A stretch of 7,706 nt of DNA from Paracoccaceae bacterium (GCA_018222665.1 JAAEZW010000077.1:1-7706), one strand, 5' to 3'; shown: positions 1-6,397, counted from the first letter of the stretch. The notes: a model not told the origin generated them from the letters alone. Numbers and translations: made by a program.

Positions 1-23
1 TGCCTAAAACTTGGAGATTGTAA
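1..23 (+). CDS. ureD: Urease accessory protein UreD, last codons only (partial)
   Basis: Only the 3' end lies in the window. Reading the frame that ends with the TAA at 21-23 gives Pro-Lys-Thr-Trp-Arg-Leu-stop, preceded by a partial codon ending in TG. This resembles the PR-x-W-type ending I recall for UreD proteins, and ureD normally precedes ureA in alphaproteobacteria. The stop overlaps the ureA start as TAATG, the same junction seen between ureB and ureC. UreD is the scaffold that binds apo-urease and recruits UreF and UreG for nickel insertion. With six codons visible the call rests mainly on position. An alternative is that the upstream gene ends at the TAA at 5-7. Confidence 0.55.
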
Positions 24-325
24 TGCAACTCACACCGAGAGAAAAAGATAAACTCTTAGTAGCGATGGCCGCAGATGTAGCCCGTCGCCGGAAAGCTAGA
101 GGCGTAAAACTTAACCACCCAGAAGCCATCGCACTCATTTGCGATGCTGTAGTTGAAGGTGCTCGTGATGGCCGCAGCGTAGCAGAAATGATGCAGTACG
201 GTGGCACCATTTTAACTCGAAAAGATTGTATGGACGGCATTCCAGAAATGATCCCTGAAGTACAAGTCGAGGCCACGTTTCCGGACGGAACAAAATTAGT
301 AACAGTACACAACCCCATCCGATAG
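23..325 (+). CDS. ureA: Urease gamma subunit
   Basis: This 100-residue protein is the usual length of UreA, the smallest structural subunit of bacterial three-subunit urease (urea + H2O to ammonia and carbamate, cytoplasmic). The start [20 protein letters not shown] and the middle segment with [10 protein letters not shown] are hallmark UreA sequence, followed by [13 protein letters not shown] and the C-terminal HNPI. The ATG at 23 is chosen because the family starts at MQLTPRE and a GGAG at 13-16 sits 6 bases upstream. A TTG at 11 would add four atypical residues. The start shares bases with the presumed ureD stop (TAATG). Unlike fused plant or Helicobacter-type ureases, A and B are separate here, and a small extra gene lies between them. 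Confidence 0.97.
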   Translation: MQLTPREKDKLLVAMAADVARRRKARGVKLNHPEAIALICDAVVEGARDGRSVAEMMQYGGTILTRKDCMDGIPEMIPEVQVEATFPDGTKLVTVHNPIR

Positions 326-334
326 GAGAAAGTT

Positions 335-505
335 ATGAAATTTTTTGCAAGTCTTCCATTAATACTATGCGCATCACCTATTCTTGCGCATACCACTACA
401 TTACCGCACGCACATGACGTGAGCCCAGTGCCACTTTTAATTGGGTTAGGTATTATCACCACAGCGCTTGTGTTCAGCAAATTCTATAAAGGGGTCATCC
501 GATGA
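335..505 (+). CDS. Small exported, membrane-anchored protein of unknown function inside the urease operon
   Basis: This 56-residue ORF is real by context: an AGGAG at 324-328 sits 6 bases before its ATG, it fills the ureA-ureB gap exactly, and its TGA overlaps the ureB ATG as ATGA (502-505). The N-terminus ([18 protein letters not shown]) looks like a signal peptide with probable cleavage near residue 18. A short His-containing stretch follows, with His at about residues 19, 25 and 27. A hydrophobic segment at about 32-48 ([16 protein letters not shown]) ends in a basic tail (SKFYKGVIR). The likely topology is a short periplasmic segment and a single C-terminal membrane anchor. I do not recognise a named family. 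Its place in the operon suggests a urease-linked role such as a metal or urea step at the membrane, but that is inference. The ureB ribosome-binding site (AAAGGGG, 488-494) lies in its last codons, so it may also serve translational coupling. Confidence 0.8.
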   Translation: MKFFASLPLILCASPILAHTTTLPHAHDVSPVPLLIGLGIITTALVFSKFYKGVIR

Positions 506-807
506 TCCCAGGCGAACTTTTCTTGGCCGATGAGGATATTGTTTTAAACTCTGATCGCTTGGCAGTTGATATCGTTGTCTCAAACACAGGTGACCGTCCA
601 ATCCAAGTGGGTAGTCATTATCACTTTTATGAAACAAACCCAGCTCTTGCATTTGATCGTGATGCGGCACGTGGGATGCGTCTTGATATCGCCGCAGGCA
701 CGGCTGTGCGATTTGAGCCTGGTCAAACACGGCATGTGGGATTGATTCCCATTGCAGGAGCTCAGCGTATTTTTGGCTTTAATGGCAAAATCATGGGAGA
801 ACTGTAA
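502..807 (+). CDS. ureB: Urease beta subunit
   Basis: This 101-residue protein matches the usual size of UreB. It opens with MIPGEL and carries the diagnostic block [15 protein letters not shown] at residues 41-55 (completing IQVGSHYHF), then [13 protein letters not shown] at 56-68 and PGQTRHVGL at 79-87. It ends in GFNGKIMG, the standard UreB C-terminus. UreB packs between the gamma and alpha subunits in the (alpha-beta-gamma)3 trimer in the cytoplasm and carries no metal ligands. The start is fixed by the ATGA overlap with the upstream small gene and by AAAGGGG at 488-494. The stop overlaps ureC by one base as TAATG. No truncation or unusual residues were seen. Confidence 0.97.
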   Translation: MIPGELFLADEDIVLNSDRLAVDIVVSNTGDRPIQVGSHYHFYETNPALAFDRDAARGMRLDIAAGTAVRFEPGQTRHVGLIPIAGAQRIFGFNGKIMGEL

Positions 808-2516
808 TGTCTGTCAAAATGTCACGATATGACTACGCGGGGATGTATGGGCCAACCATGGGCGACAAACTGCGACTCGCCGATACAGAGCTTGTGATCG
901 AAGTTGAGCGCGATCTGACCATCTATGGAGAAGAAGTGAAATTTGGCGGTGGCAAAGTCATCCGCGATGGTATGGGCCAATCCCAAACCACACGAGCTGC
1001 AGGCGCTCCCGATACTGTAATCACAAATGCTCTTATTCTGGATTACACAGGCATTTACAAAGCCGACGTTGCACTGCGCGACGGTCGTATCAGCGCTATA
1101 GGAAAAGCAGGAAACCCAGATACACAACCCAATGTGGATATCAGCATTGGTCCAGGTACTGAAATTATCGCAGGTGAGGGAAAAATCTTAACAGCTGGAG
1201 GTTTTGACAGTCATATTCATTATATTTGCCCGCAACAGGTTGATGACGCGCTTCATTCTGGTGTTACAACAATGCTTGGAGGTGGCACAGGACCCGCGCA
1301 CGGCACATTGGCAACCACTTGCACTCCAGGCCCTTGGCACATCGGACGGATGTTACAAGCAGCCGACGGATTACCTATGAACCTCGCCTTCGCAGGCAAG
1401 GGAAATGCATCGCTACCCGACGCTTTACGCGAGCAAGTTCTTGGCGGAGCATGTGCGCTCAAGCTGCACGAAGATTGGGGGACTACACCCGCGTCAATTG
1501 ATTGCTGCCTGTCGGTGGCTGATGAATCAGATGTCCAAGTGATGATCCACACTGATACGCTCAACGAAAGTGGTTTTGTTGAACACACGGTTGCAGCAAT
1601 GAAAGAAAGAACAATTCATGCCTTTCACACTGAAGGTGCAGGTGGTGGACATGCGCCTGATATCATAAAAATCTGTGGCGAAGAATTTGTACTTCCATCT
1701 TCGACAAATCCAACGCGCCCATTTACAAAAAATACAGTTGAAGAGCACCTCGATATGTTGATGGTATGTCACCATCTCGACAAGTCGATCCCGGAGGATA
1801 TCGCCTTTGCCGAAAGTCGTATTCGTCGAGAGACAATTGCCGCAGAGGATATTTTGCACGATATGGGTGCCTTTTCGATTATCGCATCCGATAGTCAGGC
1901 GATGGGGCGTGTTGGTGAAGTGATCACACGAACATGGCAGACTGCAGATAAGATGAAACGCCAGCGCGGAGCATTATCCGAAGAGACAGGGTACAATGAT
2001 AATATGCGTGCCCGACGTTATGTCGCTAAATATACGATCAACCCAGCGATCGCCCATGGTATTTCACATGAAATCGGCTCGATCGAAATTGGTAAGCGCG
2101 CAGATTTAGTCCTATGGTCCCCTGCGTTTTTTGGAGCAAAACCAGAGATGGTGCTGTTGGGTGGCATGATTGTTGTTGCGCAAATGGGGGATCCCAATGC
2201 CTCTATCCCCACGCCGCAGCCAGTCTACACCAGATCAATGTTTGGAGCCTATGGTGGTGCTTTGGCACACAGCTCGATCAGCTTTATTTCAGCAGCAGCA
2301 CAAGACGCTGATCTTGGAAAAACTCTAGGGCTAGCTAAGGCTACTGTGCCTGTAAAAAACACACGTGGCATCGGAAAAAAGGACCTAAAACTCAATACCG
2401 AGCTGCCTGAAATAGAGGTGCACCCAGAAACCTACGAGGTCAGGGCAAATGGCGAACTGCTTACCTGTCAGCCCGCTGAAACTGTACCACTCGCACAGCG
2501 TTATTTCATGTTTTAA
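807..2516 (+). CDS. ureC: Urease alpha (catalytic) subunit
   Basis: This 569-residue protein is the full length expected for UreC, the dinickel amidohydrolase subunit that hydrolyses urea. All active-site residues are present: nickel ligands His136 and His138 ([12 protein letters not shown]), the carbamylated bridging Lys219 (ALKLHEDWG), His248 ([10 protein letters not shown]), His274 ([13 protein letters not shown]) and Asp362 ([11 protein letters not shown]). The mobile-flap Cys321 and the catalytic His322 or His323 lie in MVCHHLD, and His221 is also conserved. The numbering is shifted by +2 from the Klebsiella enzyme, as expected for a slightly longer N-terminus. The protein ends in the typical AQRYFMF. 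A GGAG at 796-799 lies 7 bases before the ATG. The protein needs CO2, nickel and the UreDFG/UreE proteins encoded around it. Nothing suggests inactivation. Confidence 0.99.
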   Translation: MSVKMSRYDYAGMYGPTMGDKLRLADTELVIEVERDLTIYGEEVKFGGGKVIRDGMGQSQTTRAAGAPDTVITNALILDYTGIYKADVALRDGRISAIGKAGNPDTQPNVDISIGPGTEIIAGEGKILTAGGFDSHIHYICPQQVDDALHSGVTTMLGGGTGPAHGTLATTCTPGPWHIGRMLQAADGLPMNLAFAGKGNASLPDALREQVLGGACALKLHEDWGTTPASIDCCLSVADESDVQVMIHTDTLNESGFVEHTVAAMKERTIHAFHTEGAGGGHAPDIIKICGEEFVLPSSTNPTRPFTKNTVEEHLDMLMVCHHLDKSIPEDIAFAESRIRRETIAAEDILHDMGAFSIIASDSQAMGRVGEVITRTWQTADKMKRQRGALSEETGYNDNMRARRYVAKYTINPAIAHGISHEIGSIEIGKRADLVLWSPAFFGAKPEMVLLGGMIVVAQMGDPNASIPTPQPVYTRSMFGAYGGALAHSSISFISAAAQDADLGKTLGLAKATVPVKNTRGIGKKDLKLNTELPEIEVHPETYEVRANGELLTCQPAETVPLAQRYFMF

Positions 2517-2527
2517 AGAGGCGAACG

Positions 2528-2995
2528 ATGTTAACTGGACATATCATTCATGAACAGCCAAAAGAAACCTCTATGTACAAGTGCTCATTGACTTATGCAG
2601 AGCGTTTTTTGCGACGTAAGCGCCTAGAAACAGATTGCGGCATTAGCTTTGTTCTAGATCTAGAGAAGACAACAAATTTAAATCATGGCGATCATATCGA
2701 GCTAAGTGACGGGACACGGGTTACTGTTTTGGCAAAACCAGAGCGCCTAGCTGCGCTACGAGGGACAAATTTGATGGAGCTTGCTTGGCATGTTGGAAAT
2801 CGACATACACCCTGTGAAGTAGTGGATGATCAATTACTCGTTCAACGTGATCATGTCATCGAACATATGATTGAACATCTTGGTGGTAAAGTAGAGCACG
2901 TTACCCGTCCTTTTAATCCAATGGGCGGTGCTTATGGTCACGGTCGCACACACAGTCATGAGCACGGAGCCTCTGCGCATGTCCACACCCATTAA
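2528..2995 (+). CDS. ureE: Urease accessory nickel metallochaperone UreE
   Basis: This 155-residue protein has the two UreE domains. The N-terminal peptide-binding domain spans about residues 15-80 (LTYAERFLRRKRLETDCG, then LNHGDHIELSDG). The C-terminal metal-binding domain follows, with LAWHVGNRHTPCEV (His93 is the conserved dimer-interface nickel ligand) and QRDHVIEHMIEHLGGKV. The last 19 residues are His-rich, with His at 138, 142, 144, 146, 151, 153 and 155, after the motif MGGAYGHGRTH. UreE binds Ni(II) in the cytoplasm and passes it to UreG for urease activation. The ATG at 2528 is preceded by GAGG (2518-2521) with 6 bases between. An internal Met16 is a less likely start. The gene lies 11 bp after ureC, and its His-tail codons overlap the start of ureF. 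Confidence 0.96.
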   Translation: MLTGHIIHEQPKETSMYKCSLTYAERFLRRKRLETDCGISFVLDLEKTTNLNHGDHIELSDGTRVTVLAKPERLAALRGTNLMELAWHVGNRHTPCEVVDDQLLVQRDHVIEHMIEHLGGKVEHVTRPFNPMGGAYGHGRTHSHEHGASAHVHTH

Positions 2996-3626
2996 CGATC
3001 AGATTTTAACGGTCATGCAATGGCTATCGCCGGCTTTTCCGATTGGTAGTTTCGCATATTCGCATGGTTTAGAATGGGCGATTTCAACAGGATGCGTGAT
3101 TGATGGTGCGACACTTGAGAGTTGGATTACAGATGTATTGGAATACGGTTCCGGTCGAACGGATGCGATTATCTTGGCACTGGCTGTACGCAGAGTATTA
3201 CCGTTTGATAAACTTAACGCCTTGTCGCTTGCGCTTTGCGCATCCCAAGAACGGCTATCTGAGACCCAAGCACAAGGTGAAGCCATGGGCAAAGTGATGC
3301 ATGATGTTTGGAAGATAGGGTGCGAAGAAATGGTTTTGCCAGTGGCCTTAGGCGCAGCGGCGGCTCATCGGTCGATCCCAGTCGATCTCATTGTGCCCGC
3401 TTATTTACACGCATTTAGCTCCAATTTGATATCGGTGGCTGTACGACTAGTACCTGTGGGACAGACCCAAGGTCAGCGTGTACTCCTCGCGCTACACCCA
3501 TTGATTGACGCACTTGCGCAGGTAGCGTCGAATGCTGATTTAGACGACTTAACATCCTGTACGTTTCTCTCAGATGTGGCGTCAATGCGTCACGAAACGC
3601 AAATTCCAAGGATCTTTAAAACATGA
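2979..3626 (+). CDS. ureF: Urease accessory protein UreF
   Basis: From the ATG at 2979 the protein is 215 residues, normal for UreF. Conserved family segments are visible: [20 protein letters not shown] (residues 13-32), a helical middle part with [10 protein letters not shown] (94-103), [26 protein letters not shown] (141-166) and the C-terminal [13 protein letters not shown]. UreF binds UreD on apo-urease and recruits the GTPase UreG, acting as a gate that couples GTP hydrolysis to nickel insertion. The frame is open from 2928, but those extra residues are simply the UreE His-tail read in another frame. The start at 2979 gives the usual N-terminus and has GGAG at 2966-2969, 9 bases upstream. 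It therefore overlaps ureE by 17 bases. The stop overlaps ureG as ATGA. Confidence 0.95.
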   Translation: MSTPINDQILTVMQWLSPAFPIGSFAYSHGLEWAISTGCVIDGATLESWITDVLEYGSGRTDAIILALAVRRVLPFDKLNALSLALCASQERLSETQAQGEAMGKVMHDVWKIGCEEMVLPVALGAAAAHRSIPVDLIVPAYLHAFSSNLISVAVRLVPVGQTQGQRVLLALHPLIDALAQVASNADLDDLTSCTFLSDVASMRHETQIPRIFKT

Positions 3627-4258
3627 TACAGTTCAAAAAATCAGCCGTCCGCATTGGAATTGGTGGTCCTGTAGGCGCTGGTAAAACAACACTAACTGCG
3701 GCTCTAGTTAAACATTTGCGTGATAAGTTTTCTGTCGCAGTAATTACCAATGACATTTATACACAAGAAGACGCTGAAGCATTAATGCGGATGCAAATTT
3801 TACCAAAAGACCGCGTGATTGGCGTTGAAACAGGCGGTTGTCCACATACTGCAATTCGCGAAGACGCCTCAATCAACTTGGCGGCAGTGTCAAAATTACA
3901 GGCAGATTTTCCAGATCTTGATATAATTTTTATTGAGTCTGGTGGAGATAATTTATCAGCAACATTCTCTCCAGAGCTTGCAGATATTACTATCTATGTC
4001 ATCGACGTTGCTATGGGCCAAGATATTCCTCGCAAGCGAGGTCCTGCACTAATGAAGTCAGATATACTTGTAATAAATAAAAGTGATCTTGCCCCTTATG
4101 TTGGCGTAGATTTAGAACTCGCCGAGCAAGATGCTGAATATATGCGTGCCGGACGCCCATTTTTTATTACACAAGCACGTAACAATATTAACACTTCCAA
4201 AATCTGTTCAAAGTTGCTCCATATTGCTGGGTTAACTCCGAAGGAGCCAATCTTTTAA
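3623..4258 (+). CDS. ureG: Urease accessory GTPase UreG (nickel insertion)
   Basis: This 211-residue SIMIBI-class GTPase has the P-loop GPVGAGKT (residues 15-22), the nickel-binding CPH motif (73-75, in [13 protein letters not shown]), ESGGDNL (105-111) in the Walker B region, IPRKRGP (135-141) and the guanine-specificity motif NKSD (152-155). Dimeric, nickel-loaded UreG uses GTP hydrolysis to place Ni(II) in the urease active site through UreF and UreD. The start is set by the ATGA overlap with ureF and AAGGA at 3608-3612. The C-terminal 30 residues ([20 protein letters not shown] onward) are unlike the usual FTNLK-x-G-x-G-like ending of UreG, although the length is normal. This is the last recognisable gene of the operon in this window. 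Confidence 0.97.
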   Translation: MIQFKKSAVRIGIGGPVGAGKTTLTAALVKHLRDKFSVAVITNDIYTQEDAEALMRMQILPKDRVIGVETGGCPHTAIREDASINLAAVSKLQADFPDLDIIFIESGGDNLSATFSPELADITIYVIDVAMGQDIPRKRGPALMKSDILVINKSDLAPYVGVDLELAEQDAEYMRAGRPFFITQARNNINTSKICSKLLHIAGLTPKEPIF

Positions 4259-4259
4259 A

Positions 4260-4277
4260 GGCGTCATCAATGACACC
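4260..4277 (+). terminator. Imperfect hairpin just after ureG (weak terminator candidate)
   Basis: Two bases after the ureG stop, GGCGTCAT (4260-4267) can pair with ATGACACC (4270-4277), giving eight positions with one C-A mismatch and a very tight loop that probably opens to four bases. There is no run of T directly after it; only a TTTT lies at 4287-4290. It could stabilise the 3' end of the urease message or be a poor intrinsic terminator. Its position supports a role, but the structure does not prove one. Confidence 0.25.
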
Positions 4278-4526
4278 CAATTGGAATTTTGACTGGATAA
4301 GCGCGACGGTCCTGTCAGACAAACGAGACCAAGCATCACTCATGGATTAACAATCTTTAGCGAACTTATGCAGATCTCATATGCGCCTATGTATAAATAT
4401 TATGCCTTTAGTGTTTATATAATGAGCGAGCGCTATGCGCACTGACAACTATTTAATTCATTCAGCAAGAACTGTGTTCATTCACTAGGTTCGAGACACA
4501 CTGTAGAACCCCGGAATCTCTCTCCG

Positions 4527-4573
4527 CAAACACAGGAAAAAGTGTGTGTTTGGTGTGTTTTTGAATAACACAC
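4527..4573. repeat. Cluster of interchangeable TG/CA inverted repeats
   Basis: CAAACACA (4527-4534) pairs perfectly with TGTGTTTG (4545-4552) across a 10-base loop. Directly adjacent, GTGTGTT (4553-4559) pairs with AACACAC (4567-4573) across 7 bases. The arms are interchangeable: AAACACA can also pair with TGTGTTT at 4554-4560, and AACACAC with GTGTGTT at 4544-4550. The element could therefore switch between structures like an attenuator or leader. TTTTT at 4558-4562 gives a weak terminator-like feature in one pairing. The arms are low in complexity, so chance is a real alternative. Confidence 0.5.
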
Positions 4574-4624
4574 GCATTACGTTAGTGCATGAGAATTAAG
4601 CCATTGATATTGTTTTGGGAAGTG

Positions 4625-4638
4625 GTGCCCGGGGGCAC
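4625..4638. repeat. GC-rich palindrome in an AT-rich gap
   Basis: GTGCCC (4625-4630) and GGGCAC (4633-4638) form a perfect six-base inverted repeat around GG. It stands out as the most GC-rich spot of the gap. On the minus strand the segment reads CCCGGGCACCA, which is like the acceptor end of several bacterial tRNAs. The loop is too short for a good RNA hairpin unless one pair opens, so a DNA-binding or recombination site is as likely as an RNA structure. Confidence 0.35.
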
Positions 4639-4762
4639 AACCATACTTTTCTAAAATATCGTTTTATCATAGTTGGTTAAACAAAGCCTAAAATATGGAA
4701 GTTGTCCTGAAAACGGTCCCAAATTTCAGTATGGAACAGTCTTTATAAGATCATAGTCTCGT

Positions 4763-4798
4763 CCTTGAACGACTTTGCCAACTGCAAAAAACAAGGAG
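4763..4798 (+). promoter_or_regulatory. Nested hairpin covering an orphan Shine-Dalgarno sequence
   Basis: CCTTG (4763-4767) pairs with CAAGG (4792-4796). Inside it, TTTGC (4774-4778) pairs with GCAAA (4784-4788) around a CAACT loop. The right arm of the outer stem contains the strong ribosome-binding-like AAGGAG (4793-4798). No ATG, GTG or TTG follows at a useful distance; the nearest ATG (4819) is 20 bases on and opens only four codons. The element may be a remnant of a former gene start or an mRNA structure upstream of the WD40/cytochrome gene. Confidence 0.3.
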
Positions 4799-4927
4799 TC
4801 AAAAAGCAAAGACCACAAATGCCCGCGTGCTAACTTGAGAGAATTTCGACACAAAAACACGTTTCTGTGTTATGCTTCCCCACATCAAAGAAGCGACAGC
4901 TATCCTGTAACAGGTTTGATACTACCG

Positions 4928-6268
4928 GTGCAAATATTAGAGCTAAAATTAATTGGAATTATATTTCTTTTTTTCAGCGCGCAAATTGTGGGCGCCAAAG
5001 ATATTTACGGGCACGGCGGCCCGGTTGTGGATATAGAAGTTTCTAACGATAGATCAAAAACCTTTACTGCAAGTTTCGACTACTCATTTATTATTTGGGA
5101 TTCTAAGAAACTTGAAATGCTTGCCAAGTTTGACAACCATGAATCTTCTCTAGTCGATGTTGCTATCGATGGTGCAGATAAAAATGCTGTCATTTTAGAA
5201 CGCAACAATAGCATAAGTGTTTGGGATATCAGTGGGATACCTTTGAATATTCCGAGTATGCCAGATCTTAAAATCAAAGAAAATTATAAGGTTTCCGCGA
5301 TTGCTATTTCCAATGACGCCGCCTTTGTTGCAACAGGCGGTTTTAACGGCCAGCTTTCAATTTGGTCTACCGATACTGCAACAAAACTTTTCGAAATCAA
5401 TTCTCATGTCGGCGCTGTTAGTAAACTTTCATTCACAGAAAACGACCACCACCTACTTACTGCTGGCACGGACGGTAAACTAATTAAGTGGTCGATGCCA
5501 ACTCTAGAAATTGAAGATATCATCATCAATTTAAATTGGGGTATACGCTCTTTTGATCATAATAATAGCCTGATTTCTATCGGTACCAGTGACGGCAGAA
5601 TGCTCGTTGTCGACTCCAACGACAAAAAAACTGTTTTTGAACAGATTGAATTGAACCAACCAGTGACTGCAACAAGCATATCCCATACGGCTGATATAGT
5701 TTCGTTTGGAAATATAAATGGCAGAATTTTGACTTATGACATCATTTTAGGAAAAATCATATCTGATAATAAAGTGGTGAACGGTCCAATATGGAGCATG
5801 AAATTCCTGGATAATAAAGAAATTGTTTACGGAGGCTTAGACGATTTTATTTCAACAGTACCAATTAATAATCAAAAATGGAATTTCACAACTATTTTGC
5901 AGAATACTCGGGAATTTCAAACTGCGAACAACACAAGGACACATGTTGGCGAAATACATTTCAAGCGGAAGTGTAGTGTATGCCATTCCATTGACTTAAG
6001 TCATAACAACAAGGCCGGACCAACACTGCATAAAATAATGGGACGTAAAGCGGGTTCTCTAAATGACTATAGCTATTCTGACGCACTTAAAAATGCCAAT
6101 TTTATTTGGGATACTGTCACGATAAGAGAGCTTTTTGAGCAAGGACCAGATGAATTTATTCCAGGATCAAAAATGCCTCTTCAAGTCATATCGCAATCAG
6201 ATGATCTCAATGCATTATTATATTATTTAGAAAAGCTAAGCGGAGAGCATGTAATTACAGATAAATAA
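4928..6268 (+). CDS. Exported WD40 beta-propeller protein with C-terminal class I cytochrome c domain
   Basis: Read from the GTG at 4928 the protein has 446 residues. Residues 1-23 form a Sec signal peptide (hydrophobic IGIIFLFFSAQIVGA, probable cleavage after Ala23). About seven WD40-like blades follow, near residues 28-58 (GHGGPVVDIEV to IIWD), 68-100 (ending SVWD), 120-150 (LSIW), 157-189 (IKWS), 199-229, 245-271 and 285-311. This is enough for a closed propeller, although the later blades are degenerate. The C-terminal cytochrome c domain has the heme-binding CSVCH (349-353, bases 5972-5986), AGPTLH (363-368) and a probable axial Met416 in PGSKMP. It should act in the periplasm as an electron carrier with a protein-binding propeller, and the next gene, a multicopper oxidase, is the obvious candidate partner. 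The frame is open from 4775, but the extra residues look non-coding. No in-frame ATG or good ribosome-binding site exists at the start. The gene is notably AT-rich. Confidence 0.88.
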   Translation: MQILELKLIGIIFLFFSAQIVGAKDIYGHGGPVVDIEVSNDRSKTFTASFDYSFIIWDSKKLEMLAKFDNHESSLVDVAIDGADKNAVILERNNSISVWDISGIPLNIPSMPDLKIKENYKVSAIAISNDAAFVATGGFNGQLSIWSTDTATKLFEINSHVGAVSKLSFTENDHHLLTAGTDGKLIKWSMPTLEIEDIIINLNWGIRSFDHNNSLISIGTSDGRMLVVDSNDKKTVFEQIELNQPVTATSISHTADIVSFGNINGRILTYDIILGKIISDNKVVNGPIWSMKFLDNKEIVYGGLDDFISTVPINNQKWNFTTILQNTREFQTANNTRTHVGEIHFKRKCSVCHSIDLSHNNKAGPTLHKIMGRKAGSLNDYSYSDALKNANFIWDTVTIRELFEQGPDEFIPGSKMPLQVISQSDDLNALLYYLEKLSGEHVITDK

Positions 6269-6359
6269 TATATGTAAATAATAGATCGCTAGAGATTTGG
6301 GAAGTTCTTGCCTACATGCGATCAACCTGGCCTCAAGAAATCCAAGATGCACATGCAAC

Positions 6360-6376
6360 GCGACACCCAATGTCGC
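6360..6376 (+). promoter_or_regulatory. Small hairpin in the multicopper oxidase leader
   Basis: GCGACA (6360-6365) and TGTCGC (6371-6376) are a perfect six-base inverted repeat with a CCCAA loop. It ends 9 bases before the AGGAG ribosome-binding site of the oxidase gene. Just upstream, TGCA-CA-TGCA (6348-6357) is another short dyad. The pair could be a regulator site or an mRNA structure that affects translation or protects the 5' end. I do not recognise a CueR- or CsoR-type operator in it. Confidence 0.3.
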
Positions 6377-6385
6377 TTGATGATT

Positions 6386-6390
6386 AGGAG
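6386..6390 (+). promoter_or_regulatory. Ribosome-binding site that sets the multicopper oxidase start
   Basis: AGGAG lies 7 bases before the ATG at 6398. This spacing, together with the Tat signal that begins directly after the ATG, decides the start in favour of 6398. The TTG at 6308 and the ATG at 6404 fit less well. Confidence 0.8.
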
Positions 6391-6397
6391 CAACGAC

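Larger units (their letters stand above)
4259..4927. other. 669-bp gap with no convincing gene between the urease operon and the WD40/cytochrome gene
   Basis: No ORF with a plausible start, ribosome-binding site and family resemblance was seen on either strand. The gap contains a perfect TATAAT at 4418-4423 without a recognisable -35, and an 8-base direct repeat TTCATTCA at 4457-4464 and 4477-4484, exactly 20 bases apart. GGTTC/GAACC form an inverted repeat at 4488-4510, a TG/CA-rich hairpin cluster lies at 4527-4573, and a GC-rich palindrome sits at 4625-4638. CTGAAA/TTTCAG form another inverted repeat (4707-4712 and 4724-4729). TATGGAA occurs twice (4694-4700 and 4730-4736), and a nested hairpin lies at 4763-4796. 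Short stretches resemble tRNA 3' ends on both strands. The promoter of the downstream genes is probably here, but I cannot place it. Confidence 0.6.

Noticed and set aside
4..480. 158-codon open frame on the minus strand
   Set aside because: It lies opposite ureA and the small gene, both of which have strong family or operon support. The product has no recognisable motif and no sensible ribosome-binding site or context.
2928..2978. Longer version of UreF starting at 2928 or 2958
   Set aside because: The added residues are the UreE His-tail read in another frame. The start at 2979 gives the normal UreF N-terminus and has a GGAG at 9 bases.
4422..4445. Seven-codon ORF MSERYAH as a leader peptide
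   Set aside because: It overlaps the TATAAT, has no ribosome-binding site, and encodes no run of a regulatory amino acid.
4488..4530. Complete tRNA-Ser gene suggested by GGTTCGAG and CTCTCTCCGC
   Set aside because: No matching acceptor 5' strand, D-arm or anticodon arm could be found upstream, and the spacing between the T-loop-like and acceptor-like parts is wrong.
4589..4654. 21-residue ORF starting at the ATG at 4589
   Set aside because: It has no ribosome-binding site, runs through the GC-rich palindrome, and its product shows no recognisable features.
4775..4927. N-terminal extension of the WD40/cytochrome protein
   Set aside because: It would need a TTG start with no ribosome-binding site. 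It is charged, of low similarity to anything, and would bury a clear signal peptide 50 residues inside the protein.
6360..6376. Hairpin as a terminator of the WD40/cytochrome gene
   Set aside because: It has no T run after it and sits immediately before the oxidase ribosome-binding site, so a leader or operator role is more likely.
6308..6397. 30-residue N-terminal extension of the multicopper oxidase
   Set aside because: It needs a TTG start and would place the twin-arginine motif at about residue 35. The ATG at 6398 has an ideal AGGAG and starts directly with the Tat signal.
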